Both the position numbers and the translations under genes were made by a program. A stretch of 64,000 bases of DNA from the NCBI GenBank assembly GCA_964552205.1, contig CAZKFT010000007.1, positions 10,673-74,672 on the forward strand, read 5' to 3'. This stretch comes from JAIVGZ01 sp964552205. Its GTDB lineage: Bacteria; Pseudomonadota; Gammaproteobacteria; Natronospirales; JAIVGZ01. Position 1 is the first letter of the stretch. Every line of letters begins with the position of its first letter. The notes beneath the pieces are model-generated. The model was not told where the DNA came from, searched no databases, and was given only the letters and a program-made list of their open reading frames with translations. Positions 8,823 through 16,606 of the stretch are shown one piece after another.

Positions 8823-10687
8823 ATGATGGAGCCAATTTGCAAAAGGATAAAGAAAGATGAATCGAGCCTTGTTTATATCACTGATGATATCATACGCACT
8901 ATTTTCTCATATATCGAAGATCACCCAACGAAATTAGCTTGCAGGTATCTCCTTTTCGTATCCACATAGATTGACGATGTCCAAGACTTGTTTCTCACCG
9001 CTTTTACCGGCTTATTTGGGTTCAATATAAAATATTCCCCTCAATAATTTCGGGATCACGACTTTCTTCTTTTTTGAAATATTCACCTGCAGTTCCTTTC
9101 CTTAAACGCCTTGACATCACGAATCCTAGTTCCAATGATGTTGTTTGGGATCGATTGTCGTCTCTTTCTAGCTTGCAGACTCTTATACTCATGATTCCTT
9201 TGCCTACTGGTGTCTCGGTTAGGTTCCCGCCTATGCTTGAAACATTGTACATCCAAAACAGCACCTCTCCTTTGCTCTCCACCTCCTTGACCCAACTAAA
9301 AAACTTGACAATGAAAAAAGTTGACCTCTCGCCAAGTACGCTGCAATCCATGCCCAACACCTGTAATTTTATCAAGATGTATGAATGCACTCTTCCCAAT
9401 CCTCAGTCACTCCCTTCCAATCTGGTCAGGTTTGAACATTTGGTGGAACTGTGGGCTGGAAACACCCCTATCGAACCATCCCATCTCCCAATGTTGGCTT
9501 GCTCTACGTCCCTCAGAGGTCTTACTTTGGAGGCGTCTCTCGTCCGCGATCCTTTTGTCTTTTCTCGCCTTCCCACGTCTTTGGAGATGTTGGAAATCTT
9601 CGTTTCCGACCCTGATTTGTCCCTGGAAGGGATTTTACCCCACCTTTCGCCTCGGCTTTTCGTTCGTCTGAGCAGCGACCCTTTTATAGGAACGAGACTC
9701 TTCTGGAGCATCCTAAAAAAACGCTGGGACTTGATGAACAACTTTCTCTTGGCCGGGGATGATGTCAATCTCACGACCTTGGATCTTTCTTATTATGTTA
9801 TGATGAAGCAAAGAGGTAGATATGACCGGTTTTGCTTTGATTACAACACGCCCCTTCGCCTGGCTGCCCGCACTGGAAATTTTCAAGCTGTTCAAACGCT
9901 TGTAAATCACGGTGCCCAACCTCTCATTGAAGGTATTGTGGGGGCCTTTGAACATCGTGTTTTCGAAACTGTTTGGCCCATTCTTGATTTTCTGGTCGCT
10001 CGCGACTCTTCAATTCTCAACCAATACGCACGCCGAACGGAAAATTATTTCAAGGACGAAACAACTACCCCATTTCGCTTGGCTCTTGTTCAACGGGCAG
10101 AAGAAGCCGATGGAGATCCGCTTGAGGGACGAGAGTTTGTTCAATTATGTATTTCGCACGGTGCCAACCTCACACAACCTTCTCCTTTCTTGGGCAATCC
10201 ACCCTGTGAAATGCACCCACTGTACCAATCTTCTTTTTGTGTTTATCTTCTAGACTTACTGCTTGCGAATCAATCAACAATACAACGAGCATTTTGGATA
10301 TCCTGAATCGCCCTGACGCGGATCCACATGTCTCAGACCTATATGGAAACGTTTTGCACCGGCTTATGATGTGGAAGCAACACCAAAACGTAGCTTGTTT
10401 TATTGCGGCCCAGTTTATTCTTCGTAAGCTGATTTCCCATTTCTCGATCATACTTTGAGAACATGGCGTGGATGTCAACTTGCAAGCCCCTGCAATGCAA
10501 GAGTTGAACAATGGCGGTTCTACAGCACTTGAATCTGCTATAAATAACTCTGAGTGCGAAAGGTGTATCCATGTAAGCAAGCTGTCTTTTTTTCTAACTG
10601 TTCTTGCTCCTTCTGGAACATGGAGCACGGCTGGATCTTCTCTCTCCAGCAACCTCGGAAAAACTCGAACAAATGCTAGCCCAATAA
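8823..10687 (+). CDS. F-box/LRR/ankyrin protein, 573 aa, five exons with mini-introns
   Basis: Exons 8823-8944, 8986-10221, 10254-10423, 10460-10572 and 10607-10687 join in frame (1722 nt). The joined protein has an F-box at residues 17-55; the first splice restores CRLVSHRFYRLIW, a near-consensus F-box. Leucine-rich segments follow (about 60-260), then ankyrin repeats (about 330-573), with HPLLTACES, VLHRL, HGVDVNL and LLLEHGARLDLL restored or extended by the other splices. Unspliced, the frame is broken four times. The last intron ends in TTG instead of AG. The final stop lies in CAATAAAAG, the usual 3' signature here. A decaying pseudogene is the alternative, but break sites of uniform size with GT ends at domain-restoring positions argue against it. 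Likely an SCF substrate adaptor. Confidence 0.75.
8945..8985 (+). other. Mini-intron 1 of the F-box/LRR/ankyrin gene, 41 nt
   Basis: Starts GTATCT and ends TCCAAG, phase 2, with a TTGAC branch-like motif about 13 nt before the end. Its removal joins KLAC to RLVSHRFYRLIW and completes the F-box. It contains an in-frame TAG, so the unspliced message would stop. Confidence 0.7.
10222..10253 (+). other. Mini-intron 2 of the F-box/LRR/ankyrin gene, 32 nt
   Basis: Starts GTACCA and ends TTCTAG after a pyrimidine-rich run, phase 2. Removal gives HPLLTACES, a normal ankyrin helix, and shifts to the frame that carries the next ankyrin repeat. Confidence 0.75.
10424..10459 (+). other. Mini-intron 3 of the F-box/LRR/ankyrin gene, 36 nt
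   Basis: Starts with a consensus GTAAGC and ends TTTGAG, phase 1. It is a multiple of three but holds an in-frame TGA. Removal gives FILQHGVDVNLQ, a canonical ankyrin loop. Confidence 0.75.
10573..10606 (+). other. Mini-intron 4 of the F-box/LRR/ankyrin gene, 34 nt, non-AG end
   Basis: Starts GTAAGC, has a CTAAC branch-like motif and a pyrimidine run, but ends TTCTTG. Phase 0. Removal gives CIHLLLEHGARL, again an ankyrin loop, and reaches a stop with the usual AATAAA. The TG end may be a rare splice site, a base error or a recent mutation. Confidence 0.5.
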
Positions 10688-10708
10688 AAGATAAAGAATG
10701 CTCGTTTA

Positions 10709-11281
10709 TTAGACTTGATTCTCGCTCAAAGTACAGAGCAACTTTGCTGCAGACTCTTTGTTGATGTCTTGGGTGTTTTTCTTGTGAGGCTTGCTGATGG
10801 CTCGCATGTTTTGAGACTTTTTCTCTTTGGACTTGATGGTAAAGCTACAAGAGGCAGCAAGCATATGCTCCTTGTTTTCCACGTCAACGCCAATTAAAAT
10901 AAGATAATAAGGGACTGAAGAAAGGTGCTTTTTTCGGTTGGTCGAATCGCGTTGCACCGGAGACAAAGGGAAGAAGAGTTGTCCTCGAAGGTGGTCAATA
11001 ATAGGCTTTTCAGAGACATAACGAGGATTTGTGCTAACAGAGAGGGTGGTTTCGTCTTGGCAAGTATATAATCGGACGAGAATACGAGCATAGGGTTTGA
11101 CCACTACTTCCTTGTCAAGAATAAGGCGAACAATGATATTGTCGGATTTTCCTTTACGAGCTTGAACATACACGATGCGAGAATCATTAAAATACTCTTC
11201 GCGACGTCGTTCTCCGCTAATATAGAATTTTGCCTTGGGTTGGAGGGCTTCTACTTCAGAAATCGTAAGAGGTGAAGACAT
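10709..11281 (-). CDS. Hypothetical protein, 190 aa
   Basis: Starts MSSPLTISEVEAL. The middle reads as beta strands (NIIVRLILDKEVVVKPYARILVRLYTC), and the C-terminus is a basic tail with KSKEKKSQN and KPHKKN that could bind nucleic acid or direct nuclear import. A weak pattern match to the protein at 42842 (hydrophobic strands ending in a CSF/GF-Thr/His segment) is not enough to call paralogy. Divergent from 11404 across a palindromic element. The stop overlaps TAATAAACG. Confidence 0.7.
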   Translation of the reverse strand: MSSPLTISEVEALQPKAKFYISGERRREEYFNDSRIVYVQARKGKSDNIIVRLILDKEVVVKPYARILVRLYTCQDETTLSVSTNPRYVSEKPIIDHLRGQLFFPLSPVQRDSTNRKKHLSSVPYYLILIGVDVENKEHMLAASCSFTIKSKEKKSQNMRAISKPHKKNTQDINKESAAKLLCTLSENQV

Positions 11282-11335
11282 GGTAGAGATGAGAGAGGAA
11301 ATTTTTAATTTGTTTTTGTTTGTGAACCAGGTGTT

Positions 11336-11358
11336 GGCCCGATCATGACTGGGTCGCG
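11336..11358. promoter_or_regulatory. Palindromic promoter-like element, copy B
   Basis: Reads GGCCCGATCATGACTGGGTC plus GCG, a two- to three-base variant of the consensus. It lies between the divergent genes at 11281 (minus) and 11404 (plus), 55 and 46 bases from their starts. Confidence 0.6.
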
Positions 11359-11403
11359 GTGCGCATCTTGTGAAAAAGTGGTTGTAAGAAATTAGGAAAG
11401 AGA

Positions 11404-11898
11404 ATGGGGATTGTCTATTCAGTGCAAGAGTATATAAAATCAGAAGAATCGGATGATGTTGTTGAATTTCTGGAAAAGATGATAGAGGATGGACTGATTA
11501 GTGCTCAAACAAAAATGTCCCCCGAAGAAGATTGTTATCAGGTTATTCTCTGGGAAAACGAGTATAGAGATAAGAAAACAAAAAGTAAATTCACTTCTCG
11601 CATCGATATGAACATCATTGATCAACCCGAACGCAGTTCCTACCGATACGACGTATCGATTGAAGAACATATTGGACAACATCATTCAACGTTTATCAAC
11701 TACAAACCTGTTCGGGTTTACTTCCAAGGCAAATGCAAGCACTATTATCCCGAAAAAAGAAAACTGGTGGTAAAGGCACTCCAAGAAAAAAGAAAGAGGT
11801 TTGCCATATGGGTTCTCAAGCAATGGAGTGGCGGTAAAATTCCTGTGGAAATTCTAAAATACATTTTTTCTCTCCTTTATTCGCGTTTTATCATGTGA
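11404..11898 (+). CDS. Hypothetical protein with F-box-like C-terminal helix, 164 aa
   Basis: Starts MGIVYSVQEYIK. The first 60 residues are acidic, followed by beta-rich and basic segments (KCKHYYPEKRKLVVK). The last 18 residues read KIPVEILKYIFSLL, the first half of an F-box consensus, but the rest is missing. It may be a relic, a short SKP1-type binding helix or chance. It has the palindrome upstream. The end overlaps the convergent gene at 11877 by 22 bases, and there is no AATAAA at its own stop. Confidence 0.65.
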   Translation: MGIVYSVQEYIKSEESDDVVEFLEKMIEDGLISAQTKMSPEEDCYQVILWENEYRDKKTKSKFTSRIDMNIIDQPERSSYRYDVSIEEHIGQHHSTFINYKPVRVYFQGKCKHYYPEKRKLVVKALQEKRKRFAIWVLKQWSGGKIPVEILKYIFSLLYSRFIM

Positions 11899-12119
11899 AA
11901 ATGGAGGCTATTCTGTGAAAACCAATCCATTATCTGGTCTAGATTCTCTTGAGGAACTGAACTTCCATTTTCTGAGTACACCATTGCTTCCATGGTTTCA
12001 GGTCGTGTAAAGGAGACCTCGAAAGAAATATCAGTCTCAGAGAGCCACAACACAAAGGCATCTTTGTGAGCAACAGTCGCTGGACAAGCGTAAAACACAT
12101 ACATTTCACCTTGATCCAT
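11877..12119 (-). CDS. Hypothetical protein, 80 aa
   Basis: Small protein starting MDQGEMYVFYACP, with an even spread of residues and a predicted alpha/beta fold. No motif recognised. The stop lies in GAATAAAGG, which supports a real gene end. It overlaps the tail of the plus-strand gene at 11404 and follows the minus-strand gene at 12123 by 3 bases. Confidence 0.6.
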   Translation of the reverse strand: MDQGEMYVFYACPATVAHKDAFVLWLSETDISFEVSFTRPETMEAMVYSENGSSVPQENLDQIMDWFSQNSLHFHMIKRE

Positions 12120-12122
12120 CCT

Positions 12123-12392
12123 CTATTCTACAATATCAAGGTATATTTTTATTACGCAAGCTCTCTGAGAGTGAAAAGCCCGCTTTTGAAATCGCATTTC
12201 GGGTTTAATCACAGCGGGAACTGGAACTAATGGAACCATCACAGGGCCCAATTTGCTAATCGCTAATGAAGAGTAATACGAGATCGCATCCCACGCACTC
12301 GCATCTCCACTCAGGGTTTTCGAAGCAAAGTCAACAGTTTCCTTGCCTTTGCATAAAAAATATAAAAACCATTTTAACCCTGCAGTGGCCAA
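12123..12392 (-). CDS. Small hypothetical protein, 89 aa
   Basis: Starts MATAGLKWFLYFLCKG. It has a moderately hydrophobic N-terminus, a central VMVPLVPVPAVI stretch that could touch membranes, and a basic C-terminal third. It has no recognised family and no AATAAA at the stop. The best support is its position 49 bases from the palindrome, in a divergent arrangement with the SprT gene as at other loci. Confidence 0.45.
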   Translation of the reverse strand: MATAGLKWFLYFLCKGKETVDFASKTLSGDASAWDAISYYSSLAISKLGPVMVPLVPVPAVIKPEMRFQKRAFHSQRACVIKIYLDIVE

Positions 12393-12440
12393 CCAAGAAA
12401 AGGAATGGCAGAGACCAAGAACCCAAGAAAAGCAATGCGC

Positions 12441-12465
12441 GACCTGGTCATGACCGGGTCGTGAC
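12441..12465. promoter_or_regulatory. Palindromic promoter-like element, copy C
   Basis: Contains GACCTGGTCATGACCGGGTC, one mismatch from the perfect palindrome, followed by GTGAC. It is 46 bases before the SprT-like start and 49 from the divergent small gene. Confidence 0.65.
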
Positions 12466-12510
12466 TACATTTGGTCATCATATTTTCTCACTCTTTATTT
12501 TTTAAGAATC

Positions 12511-13020
12511 ATGGATACATCTCTTGGAGCCAAGAAAACGATTCAAAAAATCAAGATCTCCCCGCCCAAAGGACTTTCCCAGTTGCGGACATTGGAAGAG
12601 GCACGAGACTTGGTCAGAACAGAAATGGAAAAGCATGAAGGACTCAAGGATTGGACGTTGGAATTCTCGGCTGCCAAATCTCGGGCTGGGTCTGCACGTT
12701 TTGAACAGAAAATGATTCGCATTGCGGCTGGATATGCAGTGCTGGTCGCAGAGGAAAAGTTACGAGATTGTGTTTTACACGAAATTGCTCATGCCTTGGT
12801 GGGCCCTGGCCACAACCATGACCAAGTGTGGAAACAGAAAGCATTGGAGATTGGTTGTAGTGGAGACCGATGTCATACTACTGCCTTTTCCACAGCCAAG
12901 TATCTGGTTCGATGTGCAAAGAACTGTTTTCCCCCGGCAGAGCGACACCGCCTGCCTCCGAGCTCTGTACGATGTTCCTTTTGTCAAGGAAAAATCGAAT
13001 TTGCTTTGAATCAAGTGTAA
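12511..13020 (+). CDS. SprT-like zinc metalloprotease, 169 aa
   Basis: The active site motif HEIAH (HExxH) is followed by ALVGPGHNHDQVWKQKAL, the pattern of SprT/Spartan-type proteases, with the third zinc-ligand His in GHNH. A C-terminal zinc-binding segment has CAKNC and a final CSFC pair. Cellular relatives (SPRTN, Wss1) cut DNA-protein crosslinks during replication, and giant viruses often carry them. A similar role for viral DNA is an inference. Preceded by the palindrome; the stop lies in GTAAATAAATG. Confidence 0.88.
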   Translation: MDTSLGAKKTIQKIKISPPKGLSQLRTLEEARDLVRTEMEKHEGLKDWTLEFSAAKSRAGSARFEQKMIRIAAGYAVLVAEEKLRDCVLHEIAHALVGPGHNHDQVWKQKALEIGCSGDRCHTTAFSTAKYLVRCAKNCFPPAERHRLPPSSVRCSFCQGKIEFALNQV

Positions 13021-13029
13021 ATAAATGTA

Positions 13030-13386
13030 TTAGTCTTTATTTTGAGGAACAAGTGCAGATCTAATCCACTGGTCCACATGCAAACCATCATCGTTGAGAA
13101 GAGGTGGGCGAGCTTGAAGAATGGCAGCTTGAATCTCGGGTCGAAAGCCGAGATGATGTAGGCGTTCTTCAAAAGTGTAATTCTCTTCTTGCATATCGAG
13201 AACACAATTCTCTTCGTCAGCATATCGCAATGCAAACAAAATAGGTTCCTCGTGACGAAATGATGAAACACGTTTGACATAATCTGCTACAGCGTCGTGA
13301 GAAAGATCGAAACCAGCTTTAAAAAGATAGGATTCAAGCTCCATTATATAAGGATCCATAATTGTTTGTTTTGATTTTCTATTCAT
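13030..13386 (-). CDS. Hypothetical protein, 118 aa
   Basis: Starts MNRKSKQTIMDPY; the Met at residue 10 is an alternative start. It is helical and acidic with FEERLHHLGF and AAILQARPP segments that could form a small UBA-like helix bundle, but I cannot support that from sequence alone. Convergent with the SprT-like gene; an AATAAA lies within its last codons. Confidence 0.6.
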   Translation of the reverse strand: MNRKSKQTIMDPYIMELESYLFKAGFDLSHDAVADYVKRVSSFRHEEPILFALRYADEENCVLDMQEENYTFEERLHHLGFRPEIQAAILQARPPLLNDDGLHVDQWIRSALVPQNKD

Positions 13387-13434
13387 AAATAATATGTTTG
13401 TATATTTTCAGATTTATACGAATTTTCTTCGAAA

Positions 13435-14163
13435 ATGGCGGCGAAAGCGGGCATGATATTTGTCTTCGTTTTACTTGCGCTATGGATTATTTTTCTGATT
13501 GTGATGATTGTCCGAGCAATTATCCGGAAACACTATGTCGAGATTTATGAGGGAAGATATCTCAAATTGTCAAAACCTCGACCAAGATTTACCCCTGTGT
13601 CTCAATCATCCCTTCCGATACCATGCCTTTTCGCACTTGAGTTGCAAGCGACCCAGCAAGACGAGGGTGGTCATCTTATGACTATTGAAGGCGATGACGA
13701 TGACGGTATTATAACTAGCAAAGTGACAATTGATTTGTCTATGGAAACAACCAAAACCGAGGCAAACAATGTTATTTCAATTGATCGAGATTTCACTGTC
13801 AAGTATACGAAAAAGACAGAAGATGACACCATTGAAGTCTCATTTACAACAAAGACCGAAACTGATGTCATCAAGATCATCCCGATCGAAAAATCCAGGT
13901 ATTATGTTGCCTTTTTTCATCCTCTGGGAGGTGCTTTCGCCAACAATATTTCGTTTGAGAAATGGCAGATTGGAAGTGGGCTCAAAGATGACAAAACATG
14001 GTTTAGAGCTCGCTCTGTTGGAATTTGGTTTTCGATTGTTTACGACGACCTCCTCGACAAAAAGAAAGAACCGATTGCCAAGTATGATTTTCATAACCAG
14101 GCTAGCACTTTTAAAAACAAGGGAGGGGATGAAAAGTTTGAAAAGTTTGAACTTGTCAAATAA
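13435..14163 (+). CDS. Single-pass membrane protein, 242 aa
   Basis: A hydrophobic helix at residues 6-30 (IFVFVLLALWIIFLIVMIV) followed by Arg/Lys fits a signal anchor with a large C-terminal domain. That domain is Asp/Glu/Thr-rich with repeated beta strands (SKVTIDLSMETTKTEAN) and looks like a beta sandwich. No family is recognised. A virion membrane or infected-cell membrane protein is plausible. The stop overlaps AAATAAAG. Confidence 0.72.
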   Translation: MAAKAGMIFVFVLLALWIIFLIVMIVRAIIRKHYVEIYEGRYLKLSKPRPRFTPVSQSSLPIPCLFALELQATQQDEGGHLMTIEGDDDDGIITSKVTIDLSMETTKTEANNVISIDRDFTVKYTKKTEDDTIEVSFTTKTETDVIKIIPIEKSRYYVAFFHPLGGAFANNISFEKWQIGSGLKDDKTWFRARSVGIWFSIVYDDLLDKKKEPIAKYDFHNQASTFKNKGGDEKFEKFELVK

Positions 14164-14168
14164 AGATA

Positions 14169-15299
14169 TTATTTTATTTGATAAAGGAGGGTCCTGCTTT
14201 CAATGTCCCATATCTCATAGTTATAATTAGGTTCCATAAAGATAAACTTTCGAACAATAAGTAATGTGCTGTCAGGTGAAAAATCAGCAGTGTCATAATC
14301 TGTGCGGATTTGGTTGATATCAATTTCCAAGATGAGGGAAATTGTTGACAATTCATATACATAGATCTTGTAAAAATAGCTGACATAAAACATGTAACGA
14401 TGATCCCTTGATAATTTCATTTCTACCAGGCCATTCGCAAGCATAAACCCATTCAGTTGTTTATGGTTGAACTTGACAATCTCATCAGGATTCGCACAAA
14501 GAAAGGTGTCGTTCATTGGTGTGATAACAGTAAAGATTATTTTGATTTCCAAAAGGGGCATCACCTTTCTCTTTTCGACATCCCAAACGACAGATTCGGT
14601 ATTAGAGCTTGATACGAGCATACAACCATCATCAGAAAAGCAAAGTGCATTGATATTGGTATTGTGTTTTACCATCTGGGTGACTGACTCGTCCATATTT
14701 ACAGAAATAAGAAATAGATCTTCTTTTGATGAAACAGCAAGAAGATGACGTTTGGAAATGGCAGAATGCTCCAACAATTGTGAACTGGTAAGTTCTTTGC
14801 GATGAGAACCAGTATTTGCATCCCAAATAGTAATGCAAAATTTGGAAAGACTGAATAAGAAGGGACTATTGAAAATATGTTCAAATCGAACAAATGGCAT
14901 AGACATGCTACATATTTTGATCACAGATTGACGTTCAAGGCTCCAGATCATAAACTCAAAGTTATTTTCGTTTGTTGCGATAAGTAATAAGGTGTCGGAT
15001 AAATACCGCATTGGAACTTGGTAATCAACAGCAAAGGGCAACTCCATAAAGTGATACAAGGCCATATCACAGACATACCACAGTGAAAGAGACTGTGTAC
15101 ATAACATGGTAAGAAACTGGCCATCCGGCGAAAAAATAATATCTCTTGCTTTATATTGTGATCTAAGCTCCTGGTTTTGTTTTCGTTGATTCAAAAGATT
15201 ACTCAGGGAATCGTTAAAGGTTCGACACGATAAGGAAGCTGAAGCCAAATCCCTGTCGGTAAGCCAAACACCGACTCGTTGAATTTGGTCTCGATACAT
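14169..15299 (-). CDS. WD40-like protein with F-box-like N-terminus, 376 aa
   Basis: The N-terminus MYRDQIQRVGVWLTDRDLAS then SLSCRTFNDSL resembles an F-box. Blades follow with FSPDGQFLTML, LSLWYVCD, IWDANTGS, VVWDVEKRK and a final FSPDSTLLIV with EIWDIESR. It is one of four WD40-like proteins in the window and its closest partner by layout is at 16607. The propeller is divergent, with few complete GH dipeptides. Likely an adaptor or scaffold. The stop overlaps CAAATAAAAT. Confidence 0.8.
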   Translation of the reverse strand: MYRDQIQRVGVWLTDRDLASASLSCRTFNDSLSNLLNQRKQNQELRSQYKARDIIFSPDGQFLTMLCTQSLSLWYVCDMALYHFMELPFAVDYQVPMRYLSDTLLLIATNENNFEFMIWSLERQSVIKICSMSMPFVRFEHIFNSPFLFSLSKFCITIWDANTGSHRKELTSSQLLEHSAISKRHLLAVSSKEDLFLISVNMDESVTQMVKHNTNINALCFSDDGCMLVSSSNTESVVWDVEKRKVMPLLEIKIIFTVITPMNDTFLCANPDEIVKFNHKQLNGFMLANGLVEMKLSRDHRYMFYVSYFYKIYVYELSTISLILEIDINQIRTDYDTADFSPDSTLLIVRKFIFMEPNYNYEIWDIESRTLLYQIK

Positions 15300-15374
15300 T
15301 CCAGTTTATCTAAAGATATACCAACCATAAAATGTCGCGCTTTATATAATAGAAAGGAAAGATGTCAGGTGTGT

Positions 15375-15761
15375 ATGAAGCTAAAGTTACGATTCTTGCC
15401 TCAAGAGACCCCTCATTCTCTGAGCTTGGTGATAAAATGTGATGAAGTTGTATTATATGAAAAAGAGTGGCCAGAGTTGGCACTCGAAAATCCAAAAAAG
15501 TCAGCATGGCTCGAAGGAGATGTGTCCAAAACCAGTGTTCGAATTACTTCTAAAGGATTTGTGGAGAACATAGATGAAACCTTTGAACCGACAACATGCG
15601 ATGGAAAACTCACTTTTGGTGTTGAAAGTACAGCACCACGCATTTTGTTTTACGCGGTTGCTGACATTGGCGTCGTCATTATCGTTTTTGTGTTTTTGGC
15701 CCTTTTTATATTAGCTATAGTGATTGGTGCTTATCAACATCGAAACAGGAGATGGAGATGA
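15375..15761 (+). CDS. Tail-anchored membrane protein, 128 aa
   Basis: Start taken at MKLKLRFLPQ; the longer frame overlaps the divergent WD40-like gene. The body has beta-type segments (SLSLVIKCDEVVLYEKEW). Residues about 93-118 form a strong membrane helix (VVIIVFVFLALFILAIVIG), followed by a basic tail QHRNRRWR. With no signal peptide this fits a C-terminal anchor facing the cytosol. No family recognised. Convergent with the phosphoesterase gene. Confidence 0.65.
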   Translation: MKLKLRFLPQETPHSLSLVIKCDEVVLYEKEWPELALENPKKSAWLEGDVSKTSVRITSKGFVENIDETFEPTTCDGKLTFGVESTAPRILFYAVADIGVVIIVFVFLALFILAIVIGAYQHRNRRWR

Positions 15762-15775
15762 TTTATTGAAATAGA

Positions 15776-16546
15776 TCATAGTTCCATTGTAAGATTGTCC
15801 CATAGGGGTTTGGTTTCTCTCGTTTCTTGAGGGTAGCCAAAGGGATTGGCGTAGACGAGTGTGTTGCCAATCATAGCACTGGCTCGCTCGTGAGTGTGCC
15901 CACAACACCACAGTCTCAGAGTGGTCTGTTTCTGAATGAAAGTGTCGAGGGAAGTTGCATAGGGTGTATTGTCTTTGCCCAAGAATCTTGGGTGAACCAT
16001 CTCAAAAGAGGGCAAATGGTGCGTGACAGCAACGCAAGGAGAGGTGCACTGTGAAATCTGCTCTTGAAGCCACTGTGAATGATCTTGATGAATGGCCAAA
16101 TATTCCGAAACATCAAAATTGAACAATCTCTGGTCGTTCATCCCGTGAAAGCCAAGCAGGCTGATGTTTGACCACAGTGTGCATCCAAAAAAAGTAATGC
16201 CTTGGAGGGTGCACGACCCTTTTTGGAGAAAATGGATGCCCAATCGGTTGCACATGGAACTCATCACTTGATCTACATACGAAAAAGAGTGGCCTTTAAG
16301 ATTGTAATATTCATGATTTCCTGGCACCAAAATGATGTGATCCCACTGAGATTTGAAGAGGGAGAGAAGCTCGACATAGGACTGGGATTCCTTTTGGTCT
16401 TGGTTGAGAGGATAGCCAATATCTCCAGCGAGAATGAGAATCTCGTCGGCTTTGTTTTCGACCTTGTCAAAATTCAATTTCTTCCACAACTTGAAAGGGT
16501 TGGGATAGAATTCGAGATGGAGATCAGAGATGAGGCGGATCTTCAT
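15776..16546 (-). CDS. Calcineurin-like metallophosphoesterase, 256 aa
   Basis: All metal-binding blocks are present in order: SDLHLEF (DxH), LAGDIGYP (GD), VPGNHEYYN (GNHE), VTHHLP (H) and CGHTHERA (GHTH). Length and order match the YfcE/MPP-type superfamily of small phosphoesterases. The substrate cannot be told from sequence; relatives cut phosphodiesters, nucleotides or phosphoproteins with two metal ions. Intact and probably active. Convergent with the membrane gene at 15375, with AATAAA inside the shared 3' region. Confidence 0.92.
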   Translation of the reverse strand: MKIRLISDLHLEFYPNPFKLWKKLNFDKVENKADEILILAGDIGYPLNQDQKESQSYVELLSLFKSQWDHIILVPGNHEYYNLKGHSFSYVDQVMSSMCNRLGIHFLQKGSCTLQGITFFGCTLWSNISLLGFHGMNDQRLFNFDVSEYLAIHQDHSQWLQEQISQCTSPCVAVTHHLPSFEMVHPRFLGKDNTPYATSLDTFIQKQTTLRLWCCGHTHERASAMIGNTLVYANPFGYPQETRETKPLWDNLTMEL

Positions 16547-16606
16547 TGTTTGCTGCTGTACTAGAAAGAGTTTTTGAAGGTGTCGTGAAACATGAGAATC
16601 TTTTAT

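Noticed and set aside
8823..10687. Frameshifted pseudogene made of three ORFs
   Set aside because: Each break is a GT-bounded segment of 32-41 nt whose removal restores an F-box or ankyrin motif, and the joined length is a multiple of three. Splicing explains it better than decay, though RNA proof is missing.
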